In this document: positions 11,571 through 22,919 of the stretch, piece after piece | Layout of the letters: each line of letters starts with the position of its first letter | Numbering within the stretch: the first letter of the stretch is position 1 | Assembly (NCBI GenBank): GCA_947462335.1 | Contig: OX381718.1 | Location: forward strand, 43,896,281 to 43,960,280 | Length of the DNA stretch: 64,000 bases | From: Harmothoe impar | Lineage: Eukaryota; Annelida; Polychaeta; Phyllodocida; Polynoidae | Reading direction: 5' to 3' | The notes under the pieces: model-generated | Told to the model about the DNA's origin: nothing | The model's input: the letters and a program-made list of their open reading frames with translations, nothing else | Databases searched by the model: none | Translations under genes and position numbers: made by a program

Positions 11571-12640
11571 AGATGAGGGCTATTGTCAGGGAAATGAAGA
11601 TTTTTACCAAATCTTTTTGGCCTGTTTCAAACACCAAAAAGCCTTCCTGTTGACGTTATGGCAAGAACATTTGACAACTTACAACGTAAAATGGGTCTTA
11701 TTGGTTCCTGGGGATTAATACTGCCAACACAAGTAATGAAGTGATCTGCCAATTCCAAAAGCAAAACCATCCCAAGAAGCAGTGATCAGTACTGCTTTTA
11801 ATTGTCCTTAGTATGCATCGGTGTTGGTGACACCAGGGTATCGATGTGTAAGGGACAGGTAGAAGATGCATTCTATAGTGCATGTGTAATGTACAAATAG
11901 GCCATGTAAAAGTGCAACATATGTATAGCAGTGGTAAATTCAGTTGTACATTTTACCATAGCATGAATCATAGTCTTTATATCAGGGCTAAGAAAAAGGG
12001 TCACATGACTCTGCGCAGCAAAACAGGGCTGCCTCAAATTTCTGTGTGTAATATTGAAGATGTCATCAGATGTCGGCGGAATGATAAATTAGACCTTCCA
12101 AAATACCTTCTTACAAATCTGAATTTCTGAATTTCTGCATTTCTGACCATTCTATCTCAAACATGTTCTTTTTAGTCAGTAAGAAACAACATAATATCCT
12201 GGTAGAAGCAATACAAATCTTTTATTGTGGATATTTTGACAAATTCAGATAATTTGAAATGATCATTGTCATTTGTTTCTGCGTTATATATATAGGCTGC
12301 AGCTTGCGAGCTGAGGACAAGTTGGCATATGCACCTTAAGGCTAGCATTGGATCAAACTCCAGCACATCAAATTAGCGTTGCTCAAAGTTGCATCTAAAA
12401 GAAAGGCATCAACCAACTTGAGGTTTTGCATGAAGTTTCTTAACTCCAAGGGTCCATGCATATATTCTGACAAGACTTGATGCCTTAGCATATATCAATG
12501 CTGCAAAGGAGGCAACCAACCCTCCCCCACACCCCTTCCCCGATCAGAAAAGCAAAATTCCCCTGATGTCCAATAAACGACCAAATTGGGCTACCTAAAT
12601 CCCAATGTCGCGCCATATGTAATCATATTCAGGCTCTGTC
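11571..12640. other. non-coding stretch
   Basis: About 1 kb without a supported gene. An 82-codon ORF at 11882-12130 has no recognisable domain. Confidence 0.35.
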
Positions 12641-12830
12641 CACTCCCCATGTGTTCACTTCCGGTATGCGCGGCTAACACTGCGCACGTGCACCCCATAC
12701 ATAGCACCATCTTTCAGAGTGTTTCAAAACCAGCGCGGTAGGCCGTCCATTTATTGGAACTAATAAAAGATTTCGGCGTCGGCATCACGGCGTCGGTCGT
12801 TGCGACCATTTGGTATGGGTCAATAACGGA
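12641..12830. promoter_or_regulatory. CpG-rich candidate regulatory region
   Basis: Contains ACTTCCGG (ETS-like, about 12657), a CGCACGTGCA E-box palindrome (about 12682), and CG-dense words to about 12805. Such clusters mark TATA-less promoters in animals. No adjoining exon was identified, so the call is tentative. Confidence 0.3.
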
Positions 12831-13197
12831 CGTGGATGGGAGGGTGGGGGCGGGGGCAGGGGGCAAGGGGGGGTGGTTATGTGTACGGGAGGGGACTTAA
12901 GGACCTGGGGCCACTCTCCAATAATTCGGAGACTATGTGTGCTCACACTTTCAAGGGAAAAGGTTCTCGATTAGGGGTAGTTTTCAGGCAATTTTTGAGG
13001 GAAAGGGTGTACATTCACAGTTTATAAGGGACATTTTGCCCTTTTATTGCTACCATATCTAATAATCAAGCATGATTGAGGTAATCTATTATGACAACCC
13101 GCGATTAAGGAATGTCAGTTGCCGTGAAAAGGGTATGAGTTTTCGAGAGTTTCCCGTCTTGATAAGGGTACCAAATTTGGGATGATGTTCACACATT

Positions 13198-13560
13198 GTG
13201 ACTATAGAAAATATATTGAGTGCCCCCCTCCCGACCCCGGTGGAACATGGGGGGGGGGGTGCATTGGGTAGGGGGTTGGGCAGGGGAGGGACGGTGGGAT
13301 TACGGTGCAGGGTCCCCGGCCCACAGCGCGGATCGGCCCAAGCGATGGATGCAGGATTGGTTGCGGAAAATGGAGGAGGTTTAGCGAGCCCACGAGATCA
13401 ACCAAAGCCCTATACCCCAGCCAACTCCACCCACTCCTCCTACCCCCGTCTCCAACCCGCCAGCTCCCACAAATAACAGTATAGTCGTCTGTATCCGTAT
13501 ACCACTGTTCTCCCATGGTATATATGCCTCCATGCATTAGTTCTTTTTCTCCTAGGTGTA
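13198..13560. other. G/C-skewed low-complexity region
   Basis: Several G-rich and C-rich runs (for example 13250-13290 and 13425-13465). The ORFs here on both strands are composition artefacts. Confidence 0.4.
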
Positions 13561-13594
13561 AAGCCTATTCTTTAGTTGTGACACTGTACTATTG

Positions 13595-13745
13595 ACTAAA
13601 AGTCCAATTTCACTATACTACTTACAAAACATCCAGTTTCACTATACTACTCACTAAATGTACAGTTTCACTATACTTCTTTCTAACTGCACTATGCAAC
13701 TAAATTTATACATATCCAGGTTCGCTATACTTCCAAATAGGTATC
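13595..13745 (+). repeat. short tandem repeat, ~35-bp unit
   Basis: The phrase CAGTTTCACTATACT recurs about every 35 bp in four degenerating copies. Confidence 0.6.
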
Positions 13746-13918
13746 CAGTTTGACTAGACCCACTTCTTGGAAACTCAGGAAGCGATTCAATCCAGGGGAG
13801 TTACAAGACTCTGGCATGCCAACTCACCCCGATCCTGTCACATAAAAGGCCTTCATAGAAAACACACCCAAATCTCATCTGTAATCCACAACTTGAGAAA
13901 ACTTTGTTTTAACGTCTC

Positions 13919-14158
13919 AACCCTTTAAGGGCTACATAGTGCTTTAATGCAATATGCTCTTTGTCTTGATGGTGTATGAATGTAGCCCTGGAGAGTTATC
14001 CATAGATCATGCCTACCCTACAGGGTTGATACACTTCCGAAGGGTCGGCATGATGCATGACTGCAGCCCTGCCAAGTTACTCGCCAGGGCTGCAATAATT
14101 CATTGCGTCGGCAAAGGGCATACAACATTAAAGCACTCTGTGGCTCTTAAAGGTTTAA
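13919..14158 (+). mobile_element. double-hairpin MITE, copy 8
   Basis: Begins AACCCTTTAAGGGCTACAT and ends CACTCTGTGGCTCTTAAAGG. Both hairpins are present. Confidence 0.7.
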
Positions 14159-14748
14159 CGCTAGGTGGGAAATACCAAGATGACAAATGAGCGTCCTCTG
14201 TAGAAAAGGGAACTTGGCAGTTGTTCCAATCAGTCAATCCCTCTGGTCCTGGCTGAGTCTCTCATCTCATTGTTTAGCAGGTGAGGCCAAAAGTAAAAGC
14301 ACAGTTTCAGGTAGAGAATAATTTCATGACATAAATACATAATAATACTCAAAACAATTTTCGTAAATCCTTGCCTCTATATTTTTGACCATTTAAGGGA
14401 AAACACGTGTGTTTCCTTAGCCTATGAGGGGCATGACTCTTAATGTAGGTACTGCAGAGTCAGGAGTTTCTTAAAAGCTCAAGTATTGATTCTCCAGAGG
14501 CTAGATGGAGACATAGGTATACTCAGAGAACCGATAGGGAACCCAGCCTAAAGCCTGAGAGGCCGGCACAGCTTGGGTGGAGGGTCCATAAGGAGGGTCC
14601 AGGCTCAGGACTGGATTTAGAACTCAAGATTCTAATAGGGTTGGGGATGGAAGGGGAGGGTCTGGGTTTTAGTCAGTTTGAATACAAACGAGGATGGCTG
14701 GAAGATAGGTTATTCTAAAGCTATTGAAGGCTAGGGTAGGATACACCT
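14159..14748. other. non-coding stretch
   Basis: No gene or repeat recognised. Confidence 0.3.
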
Positions 14749-14958
14749 AACCCTTTATTGATGGCATATTGCCTTAAACCAACTTCTTTTTTTTCGTGAG
14801 AGCATTGCATGGCACAACTATGGGGTCAGCATTTAACCCCACATCTTTGACTTGATACATTAATGCATCATTGGAGAGTTACCTGCCAGGGCTGCATTTA
14901 TGCATCATGACAACCAATTATAAAATAAAATAAATCACTCTGCAGTCCTTAAACTGTC
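14749..14958 (+). mobile_element. double-hairpin MITE, copy 9 (degraded)
   Basis: Begins AACCCTTTATTGATGGCAT and ends TGCAGTCCTTAAAC. One hairpin is left, around 14855-14910. Confidence 0.55.
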
Positions 14959-15770
14959 AGTAGTATAACTGAGTATAATGTTGACACTGAATACATCTAC
15001 AGTCACCAGACATATCCAAGAAAAGGCCAAAATGGACAGGATAACTGTGTCAAACCTTGTACATATCGTCACAATTTTGCCAACTCATTTCTAAAACATG
15101 TTGAGCATGTTCACCTCTCATTTTACATGCCACTGTTGCATGCGAATTAAAGTTTATAAAATGTGTAGATTTACATAATGGCTAGTTAATGGTGACAGAT
15201 TGCTCTAACTCCCCATTGCATGTACGGCCTGATTTATTCAGTATAGATGCTAATCATGATATTGAAACCCCCAGAATGGACATGCATACATGGATGTGGT
15301 GATTGGACCATGCATGTGGCGTATGACTAAAAGGGGAATTAATTAAGGGCATACCTATACCTGATTACATAATTTGTATGGACTAATGATAATAAGTTTC
15401 ATGCCTAAACTGGTTACCAATGAGAGACGCAGACCCCCTAAATGGTATTGGGTAGCAAAACTCAGATCCTTTTAGTCACAGAATAGTTTGTATTTGCGTA
15501 GTAGGCTACCTAGTCAGATTAAGAGAGGCTTTGCTTTGGATCCACCTGTAATCCATAGGATCATGTTGATAATCCAATTCTGATTTGATATTTATTCCAA
15601 TCTCGCCATCTCACCTTTTACTACCAGATGTATGTATGTATGGTGTATGCACCGGAATGGCACTTGTAAACATCATTATGACCTTTAGTTTTGTTTCCTG
15701 TTCACTACTTCCAGCCTACCAGCAGGGATTGCCCAAACCCAGCAAAATTCAAGTTCACGGTCATAGTGTT
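14959..15770. other. non-coding stretch
   Basis: No supported features. Confidence 0.3.
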
Positions 15771-15918
15771 GGTACAGTGGCGTATTAGGGTATTAGGGGC
15801 CAGGGCGTCCTGCCCCTCCCCCCCCATCACAAATGAAGGTGGCAGGGGGGCTGAATACGTTTGCCCCCCTCCCCCCCCCCCAAAAAAAAGAAGAAAATTT
15901 GCCAAGACTCTATAATAA

Positions 15919-15991
15919 CAAGAATTGCGGTTGTTGCCGCGTAAAAAAATGCCTCAGGCATTTTTATACGCGGCAACAACCGCAATTCTTG
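15919..15991. repeat. near-perfect 73-bp hairpin
   Basis: Two 35-bp arms starting CAAGAATTGCGGTTGTTGCC and ending with its reverse complement flank a TCA loop. Only one position in the stem is unpaired. It could be a tiny inverted-repeat element or a structured RNA precursor. Confidence 0.85.
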
Positions 15992-16164
15992 CATTTGAAG
16001 GAACATAATGTCTACATGGTTGGTATATTTGTAGGGGACCCATTCAAGACACCATATAAACAGGGCGGGAGGATGATATAACTGACGGATGTGACACAAC
16101 AGGGGAAAACATGCCATTACAGGGATTTAGTGTAATATACAGCCACTAGGTGGCCACCAGTGCA

Positions 16165-17245
16165 GCAGCACTAATAGAACCATTGAATTCCTTTGGTCCA
16201 TATTAGGGGGTGTAGGTAGGATTATAATCAACCTCAGGAGCATGGAAATGGGTGTTGCTAGGCAAATAAACAATTAGAAAAGCTGTTGCTAGGCAACCAG
16301 CTGTCTTATCAACAAACCAATAGAACCATTGAACTCCTCGGGTCCATGTTAGGGGGGGTAGGTAGGATTATAATCAACCTCAGGAGCATGGAAATGGGTG
16401 TTGCTAGGCAGATAAACAATTAGAATAGCTGTTGCTAGGCAACCAGCTGTCTTAGCAACAAAATTATAGAACCATTGAATTCCTTGGGTCCATGTTAGGG
16501 GGGGTAGGTACAATTATAATCAACCTCAGGAGCATGGAAATGTGTGTTGCTAGGCAAATAAACAATTAGAATAGCTGTTGCTAGGCAACCGGCAGTCTTA
16601 GCAACAAACCAATAGAACCATTGAATTCCTTGGGTCCATGTTAGGGGGGGTAGGTAGGATTACAATCAACCTCAGGAGCATGGAAATGGGTGTTGCTAGG
16701 CAGATAAACAATTAGAATTGCTGTTGCTAGGCAACCAGCTGTCTTAGCAACAAAAAAATAGAACCATTGAATTCCTTGGGTCCATGTTAGGGGGGGTAGG
16801 TACAATTATAATCAACCTCAGGAGCATCGAGATGTGCGTTGCTAGGCAGGTAAACAATTAGAATAGCTGTTGCTAGGCAACCGGCCGTCTTAGAAAAAAA
16901 ATAATAGAACCATTGAATTCCTTGGGTCCATGTTAGGAAGGGTAGGTAGGATTATAATCAACCTCAGGAGCATGTAAATGGGTGTTGCTAGGCAGATAAA
17001 CAATTAGAATAGCTGTTGCTAGGCAACCAGCTGTCTTAGCAACAAACTAATAGAACCATTGAATTCCCTGGGTCCATGTTAGGGGGGGTAGGTACAATTA
17101 TAATCAACCTAAGGAGCATGAAAATGGGTGTTGCTAGGCAGATAAACAATTAGAATAGTTTTTGCTAGGCAACCAGCTGTCTTAGCAACAAACCAATAGA
17201 ACCATTGAATTCCCTGGGTCCATGTGAGGGGGTATAGTTATGATT
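16165..17245 (+). repeat. 146-bp tandem array, ~7.4 copies, with X-box-like palindrome
   Basis: The phrase AGAACCATTG starts at 16176, 16322, 16468, 16614, 16760, 16906, 17052 and 17198, an exact 146-bp period with no length drift. Each unit carries GTTGCTAGGCAACC (reverse complement GGTTGCCTAGCAAC), close to RFX X-box sites, plus a second GTTGCTAGGCA half. Substitutions are scattered, and alternate units share variants, which suggests some two-unit duplication. Confidence 0.93.
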
Positions 17246-17250
17246 ATGAG

Positions 17251-20200
17251 ACTCATTCTCACGAACGTGATGCAACTGGGGTGGAGGGGGGGCCCAGAGC
17301 AAATTCCTGTATATGGTCAAATCCTTTTATATTTGTGTACTAGATCTGTTGGTTGACAAAACTGGATGGGTGGTTGCAGTTAAATATTTTTGCGGTAGCC
17401 ATGGCAACCGTTGCAATCGGACATGTTGAAATCCCGGACACATACATACCCCTTTAAGAAATCAAGGGCTATAGCACGGAAAAATGTAGTAATGCATGAA
17501 CATAGGAATTTTGTCTTAATTGTATTTTAAGCGCATATGAATGCAGTATCAACAAGAATACCTGCGTCTCCCATTATGTATTTCCTTTCAGGATACCCCA
17601 TCCCTCTAAATTGGCATTTTCTCCATTTTCTCACTTTTTTGCAGGTCTAAATAAACGTCAACTTTGCAGTTCCTTACTGCCAAACCTGTGATACATGTAT
17701 TCACACTTTTTTCTTAATTCTATTAGCTTATTACATCATCTATTGAGCTGTATAGAACAATAAGCCATATCTCTGCATTATATCTCTGTGTTTCCATTTT
17801 GCCAAACGGTGTTAAAGGGGTATGTATGTTGCCAATATCTAATACCCTAGATGCACTAATATATTTAAATAAAGATAATGTACAGATATAATATACTGAA
17901 TGAAACTTTATTGTTTGTTGTTTTTCAGTTAGCTGTGCTCACCGTGTAATGTCCTAATGCATTTAAGCATGTATGGGGTACAACAAATATATGTAATGTT
18001 ACTGGAAAAATGGAATCTTTATATTTCTCTCCACCTTTCCAACCTCCATTGTCAACTTTAACCTAGATAACAGTCAATTGCAAGTTCAAATAATACGCTT
18101 ATATCTTATCTAGGAGTACCATGTTGTAGCAACCTAATATACTAGCACAAGCAGAGAAATTCAAGAAAAACTCCTTAACGGGTTATGTATGTGCCTTAGG
18201 TCGGTATGTATGTGGCTACAAGTGCTACAGTATGCAAAGAGGCCATAGTGATCAATTTTTGGGCCATTCATGTCATGCTTTTGCATCATACAAACAAGTT
18301 ACAGTAACTTACAACATCATTCCATGCACTTTATACATCACCATGGGAACTAGACAGTATTTCCTTAAAGCGGTATGTATGTGCCTTAAGTCGGTAAGTA
18401 TGTGGCCACAAGTGCTACAGTATGTAAAGAGGCCATAGTGATCAATTTAGGGCCATTCATGTCATGTTTTTGCATCACACAAACAAGTTACAGTAACTTA
18501 CAATATCACTCCATGCACTAAATACATCACCATGGGAACTAGACAGTATTTACTTAAAGCGGTATGTATGTGCTTAAAGGGGTATGTATGTGTAAATCAT
18601 ACTGGAACAGGAAGTGACGATCATTGTCACAGGTAAATAAAGGGCGGAAAGCTCGCACTTCTGTTGGATTGTATGCAACTAAATGGCCTTTTTGATGGGA
18701 AAAAAAGTGAACAGTTAAATATAATTTGCCTGGATGGTACAAGTAGATGACCTTAAACCAGTGTGTATGTGAATTTCACACTTCAAATATTCAGGACGTT
18801 GGTGTGAGGAGAAAGGAAGCAGATGGGAGTAAAATATCTTTTTGATAGCACATGTTATGTATTGAAATATGCCATGTAACCCAGGAAGCAGGCAGAAATA
18901 CTATACTTTACTTGTGGGCAGGGCAAAACTATCCCAGAAGACGTAAATACCTTAAAGGGGTATGTATGTGCCTTAAGTCGGTATGTATGTGGCCGCAAGT
19001 GCTACAGTATGCAAAAAGGCCATAGTGATCAAGTTTTGGGTCATTCATGTCATGATTTTGCATCATACAAACAAGTCACATTAACTTACAACATCATTCC
19101 ATGTACTAAATACATCACCATGGTAACTAGACAGCATTTCCTTAAAGCGGTATGTATGTGCCTTAAGTCGGTATGTATGTTGCCACAAGTGCTACAGTAT
19201 GCAAAAAGGCCATAGTGATCAAGTTTTGGGCCATTCATGTCATGCTTTTGCATCATACAAACAAGTTACAGTAACTTACAACATCATTCCATGCACTTTA
19301 TACATCACCATGGGAACTAGACAGTATTTCCTTAAAGCGGTATGTATGTGCCTTAAGTCGGTAAGTATGTGGCCACAAGTGCTACAGTATGTAAAGAGGC
19401 CATAGTGATCAATTTAGGGCCATTCATGTCATGTTTTTGCATCACACAAACAAGTTACAGTAACTTACAATATCACTCCATGCACTAAATACATCACCAT
19501 GGGAACTAGACAGTATTTACTTAAAGGGGTATGTATGTGCTTAAAGGGGTATGTATGTGTAAATCATACTGCAACAGGAAGTGACGATCATTGTCACTGG
19601 TAAATAAAGGGCGGAAAGCTAGCACTTCTGTTGGATTGTATGCAACTAAATGGCCTTTTTGATGGGAAAAAAAGTGAACAGTTAAATATAATTTGCCTGG
19701 ATGGTACAAGTAGATGACCTTAAACCAGTGTGTATGTGAATTTTACACTTCAAATATTCAGGACGATGGTGTGAGGAGAAAGGAAGCAGATGGGAGTAAA
19801 ATATCTTTTTGATAGCACATGTTATGTATTGAAATATGCCATGTAGCCCAGGAAGCAGGCAGAAATACTATACTTTCCATGTTGGCAGGGCAAAACTATC
19901 CCAGAAGATGTAAATACCTTAAAGGGGTATGTATGTGGAAATTGATTTTTTTCAGATAATGCTCTCCCCCACCAGCTGTATGAGAAAAATACATTAAGTT
20001 TTCACCCAGGGTGATGCAACAGAACAATATACAATAATAAGACTGAACAAAGAGTGCATTTTAGCTTAATTTCTTATTTTTTTTATTTTTTTCCTAAAAA
20101 AAGGTATAAAAAACGTCAACTTTATGGTGGTTTTTGGCAAAAAAAAACTGAAATAAGGGTTAGATAACATGTAAAGTATACATTTTTTGGTAGAACTAAA

Positions 20201-20307
20201 CCCACTCTAACTTATAGTGACAGTTATATACCTGTGAACATGATTGGTGTGAAAATATCGTGGAAAAAACCCAAATTAGCAGTTGCATCACGTTGGTGAG
20301 AATGAGT
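17251..20307 (+). mobile_element. ~3.06-kb TIR transposon without a transposase ORF
   Basis: The 27-bp terminal inverted repeats are 17251-17277 (starting ACTCATTCTCACGAACGTGA) and 20281-20307 (its reverse complement with one mismatch). Subterminal ACATACATACCCCTTT (about 17447) and AAAGGGGTATGTATGT (about 19921) form an inner inverted pair. No transposase frame is present, so it is non-autonomous. It sits at the end of the 146-bp array, and array-like sequence (ATCAACCTCAGGA) resumes at 20312 just after the right end. ATGAT flanks both sides as a possible target duplication, but the exact ends are uncertain. Confidence 0.7.
18178..19925 (+). repeat. nested tandem repeats, 190-bp unit inside a 967-bp unit
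   Basis: A 190-bp unit beginning GCGGTATGTATGTGCCTTAAG recurs (about 18370, 19147, 19337). A whole 0.78-kb block repeats after 967 bp (for example 18232 with 19199, and 18554 with 19521) with few substitutions. Short ORFs in the block are copied along with the repeat and are not genes. Confidence 0.85.
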
Positions 20308-20384
20308 CATGATCAACCTCAGGATCGAAGGTTCATTAATATTAATTTTATCATTATATGTATAAATTTGTGTTGTGACACCTT

Positions 20385-20435
20385 AAAACAAAATGGCGGC
20401 ACCCCTTAAAACAAAATGGCGGCACCCGTATTGAC
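20385..20435 (+). repeat. 26-bp duplicated segment with YY1-like sites
   Basis: The phrase CTTAAAACAAAATGGCGGCA occurs twice in tandem. AAAATGGCGGC matches the YY1 core. Confidence 0.6.
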
Positions 20436-20747
20436 TTCCTGTCAAATGAAAACAATATAATGCCTCAACCTGGTAGTTCGCAAGCTCACCACCAGGGCCC
20501 CTCCGGGGCCTTTCGGCCTTAAAAAATTAATACATGTCCAAACCTAGCTTAGGCCTACCCCTCCTTTGCTTCCTCTATGCCTCTCTGGTTACCAGAGCCT
20601 TCCTGTGGAAGGATCTGAAAACAAGAGTAGTTCCCATCGAGCTTATAGACAATGGGTAGGAGACTGTCAACAGAAGAATGCTCTATAGTATTAGGAACTC
20701 TGGTATACCCCCCCCTATCCATGTCCCCTACCCACCCCCCCCCCCAC

Positions 20748-20764
20748 CCACACACACACACACA
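20748..20764 (+). repeat. (CA)n microsatellite
   Basis: Uninterrupted CA run after a C-rich stretch. Confidence 0.85.
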
Positions 20765-20769
20765 TACCC

Positions 20770-21060
20770 TTCATTGCTGACGTCCTCAGATTGACTTGTC
20801 AGTTGGCCACCGGGGGGCGCCCCTGCTCTTAGCCACGTGACCCTCCAATGGCCGCGCTATTGGCCGGCGCGAGTACGCGTGCGCGGAAGGGAGGAATTGA
20901 CGCATGGGCGAAGGGCAGGGAAGTTTTCGGAATCAATTTGGCTCATAAGTCGAGGCGGTGGCCGGTGGCGCGGGTTGGTGGAGGGGTTCTTTATTGGGTT
21001 AGTCTAGATGGCTATATTTCGCTGTTACTGATTGGCTTGTAGTGTATACAAGATACATGG
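20770..21060. promoter_or_regulatory. CpG-rich candidate promoter
   Basis: Contains GCTGACGTCC (CRE-like), CCACGTGACC (E-box), CCAATGG and several CG-dense words such as GGCCGGCGCGAG and ACGCGTGCGCGG. The cluster is unlike the AT-rich surroundings. The tandem YY1-like sites at 20385-20435 lie just upstream. No first exon could be identified, so direction is unknown. Confidence 0.4.
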
Positions 21061-21327
21061 GCCCCGGGGGACCCCCGTAATTGGCCTCTCCAGGGCCCCC
21101 CTAACCCACTTTCCTCTCCATGGGCGACAATGGGGGAAACTATGAATAGCTATATATGGAAGTTGTGAATGAATTTGTAGAGTTTATGGGTGCTTGTCTG
21201 GGGCCTTCGTTACCTCTAACCCAAGCCGTACCTTGACTATTTAAGTAAGGAATCAGTTGTTATGTGAGACGAGGAGAGATGTTTGTGTCTTGACCACAAC
21301 TGCATAAGAACCCTTCAAACCTGCTGA

Positions 21328-22000
21328 CATTCACCAGCTGGACTTAATATTCATGGTATTTCCCTCACATATATATATATATTTATATATAGGAATCACT
21401 TGTCGTCAGCCCTAAAAGAGCTAAGTCATATGGTTGACTATGGCGTTGTATACAGTTTATGGGTGCCTGTCTAGGACCCCTCCTCGCCCCTACCCATCCA
21501 CCTACCTTAAATCATATGGTTTTACTATTATCAGTGTTTGCCTGGCGTCTATTGGCTAAACATGGCATGTAGCGCCCTCTGGTGGATGGTGTATGTAGTA
21601 GCTGACCCCTGGTGCCCTCTATCAGCACAGTGGCGCCCCCGTGTGAGAAGTGGCCGTGTGTAGGACCTATAGGGTCGATGTGCTGGGTTTATTATAGTGA
21701 GAGGAACTATAGAGCTCTTGGTGGTACTGAGGCCAACAAATGTTCCTGTGTGCTTCAGGTTTGATACCGACCCTACCTAGCATTTTCTCGCATTTTCAAT
21801 CCAATTTTGAAAAATACTTTATGCGTTTTGAAAAATATTTTAGGCTTTTTCAGGACTATTTTATGGTCAATTTGATTGTACACGAGTCAAGGCCAGAGTC
21901 TTTGAGTCGGCGCAAGTCGATGTCAAACTATTAATTTTTAGGCCCAAATCTCTCTTCTTCTTAAAAATAGTCTGCCCTATCTACCCTAGGTTGTCAGATA
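21328..22000 (+). repeat. tandem duplication, left copy
   Basis: Consists of block A (TTCACCAGCTGGACTTAATA..., 21328-21405) and block B (CTAAGTCATATGG..., 21421-22000). The same two blocks recur at 22028 and 22327. A 64-codon ORF in block B is partly conserved in both copies, but this reflects the repeat. Confidence 0.85.
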
Positions 22001-22027
22001 ATCATACCGGAAAGTACTCACATTATT

Positions 22028-22915
22028 CACCAGCTGGACTTAATATTCATGGTATTTCCCTCGCATATATATATATTTATATATAGGAATCACTTGTCGC
22101 CATGATGCACCAGCGCAGTGCTGGTGAGCACCTTGCTAGCACTGCATTGGTGCATCATGCCGATCCTTTGGGATTGTATCAACTGTATAGGGTCAGCATT
22201 ATCAGTTGTTGATACATCAATTCTGCACCAGTTTGTTAAGTTACTTGCAAATGCTGCATTAATGCATCATAACAACAGGAGAAAGAGGGGCATAATCCAT
22301 TGAAGCACTATGCAGCCCTAAAAGTGCTAAGCCATATGGTTGACTATGGAGTTGTATACAGTTTATGGGTGCCTGTCTAGGACCCCTCCTCACCCCTACC
22401 CATCCCCCTACCTTAAATCATATGGTTTTACTATTATCAGTGTTTGCCTGGCGTCTATTGGCTAAACATGGCATGTAGCGCCCTCTGGTGGATGGTGTAT
22501 GTAGTAGCTGACCCCTGCTGCCCTCTACCAGCACAGTGGCGCCCCCGTGTGAGAAGTGGCCGTGTGTAGGACCTATAGGGTCGATGTGCTGGGTTTATTA
22601 TAGTGAGAGGATCTATATAGCTCTTGGCGGTAGTGAGGCCAACAGAAATGTGTGTTTCAGGTTTGATACCGACCCTACCTAGCATTTTCTCGCATTTTCA
22701 ATCCAATTTAGAAAAATATTTTGGGCTTTTTGAAAAATATTTTAGTCTTTTTCAGGACTATTTTTTAGTCAATTTGATTTTACACGAGTCAATGCCAGAG
22801 TCTTTGAATCGGCGCAAGTCGATGTCAAACTACTAATTTTTAGGCCCAATCTCTCTTCTTCTTAAAAATAGTCTGCCCTATCTACCCTAGGTTGTCAGAT
22901 AATCATACCAGAAAC
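22028..22915 (+). repeat. tandem duplication, right copy containing a MITE
   Basis: Block A at 22028-22100 and block B at 22327-22915 match the left copy with few changes, but about 220 bp of double-hairpin MITE lies between the blocks. Confidence 0.85.
22095..22330 (+). mobile_element. double-hairpin MITE, copy 10
   Basis: Two hairpins (22100-22161 and about 22190-22272) and the right terminal block CACTATGCAGCCCTAAAAG. The left terminal block is missing. Confidence 0.65.
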
Positions 22916-22919
22916 ACAC

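Noticed and set aside
15773..15800. CAGTGGCGTATTAGGG as a hAT end
   Set aside because: No partner end or 8-bp target duplication could be found.
16165..17245. CRISPR-like regular spacing
   Set aside because: The whole 146-bp unit is repeated, there are no unique spacers, and the genome is eukaryotic.
18232..19709. Repeated 62-68-codon ORFs
   Set aside because: They recur because the DNA repeats at 190 and 967 bp; the frames carry no domain.
21740..22836. Two similar 64-70-codon ORFs
   Set aside because: The similarity is explained by the DNA duplication; there is no domain or sign of coding constraint.
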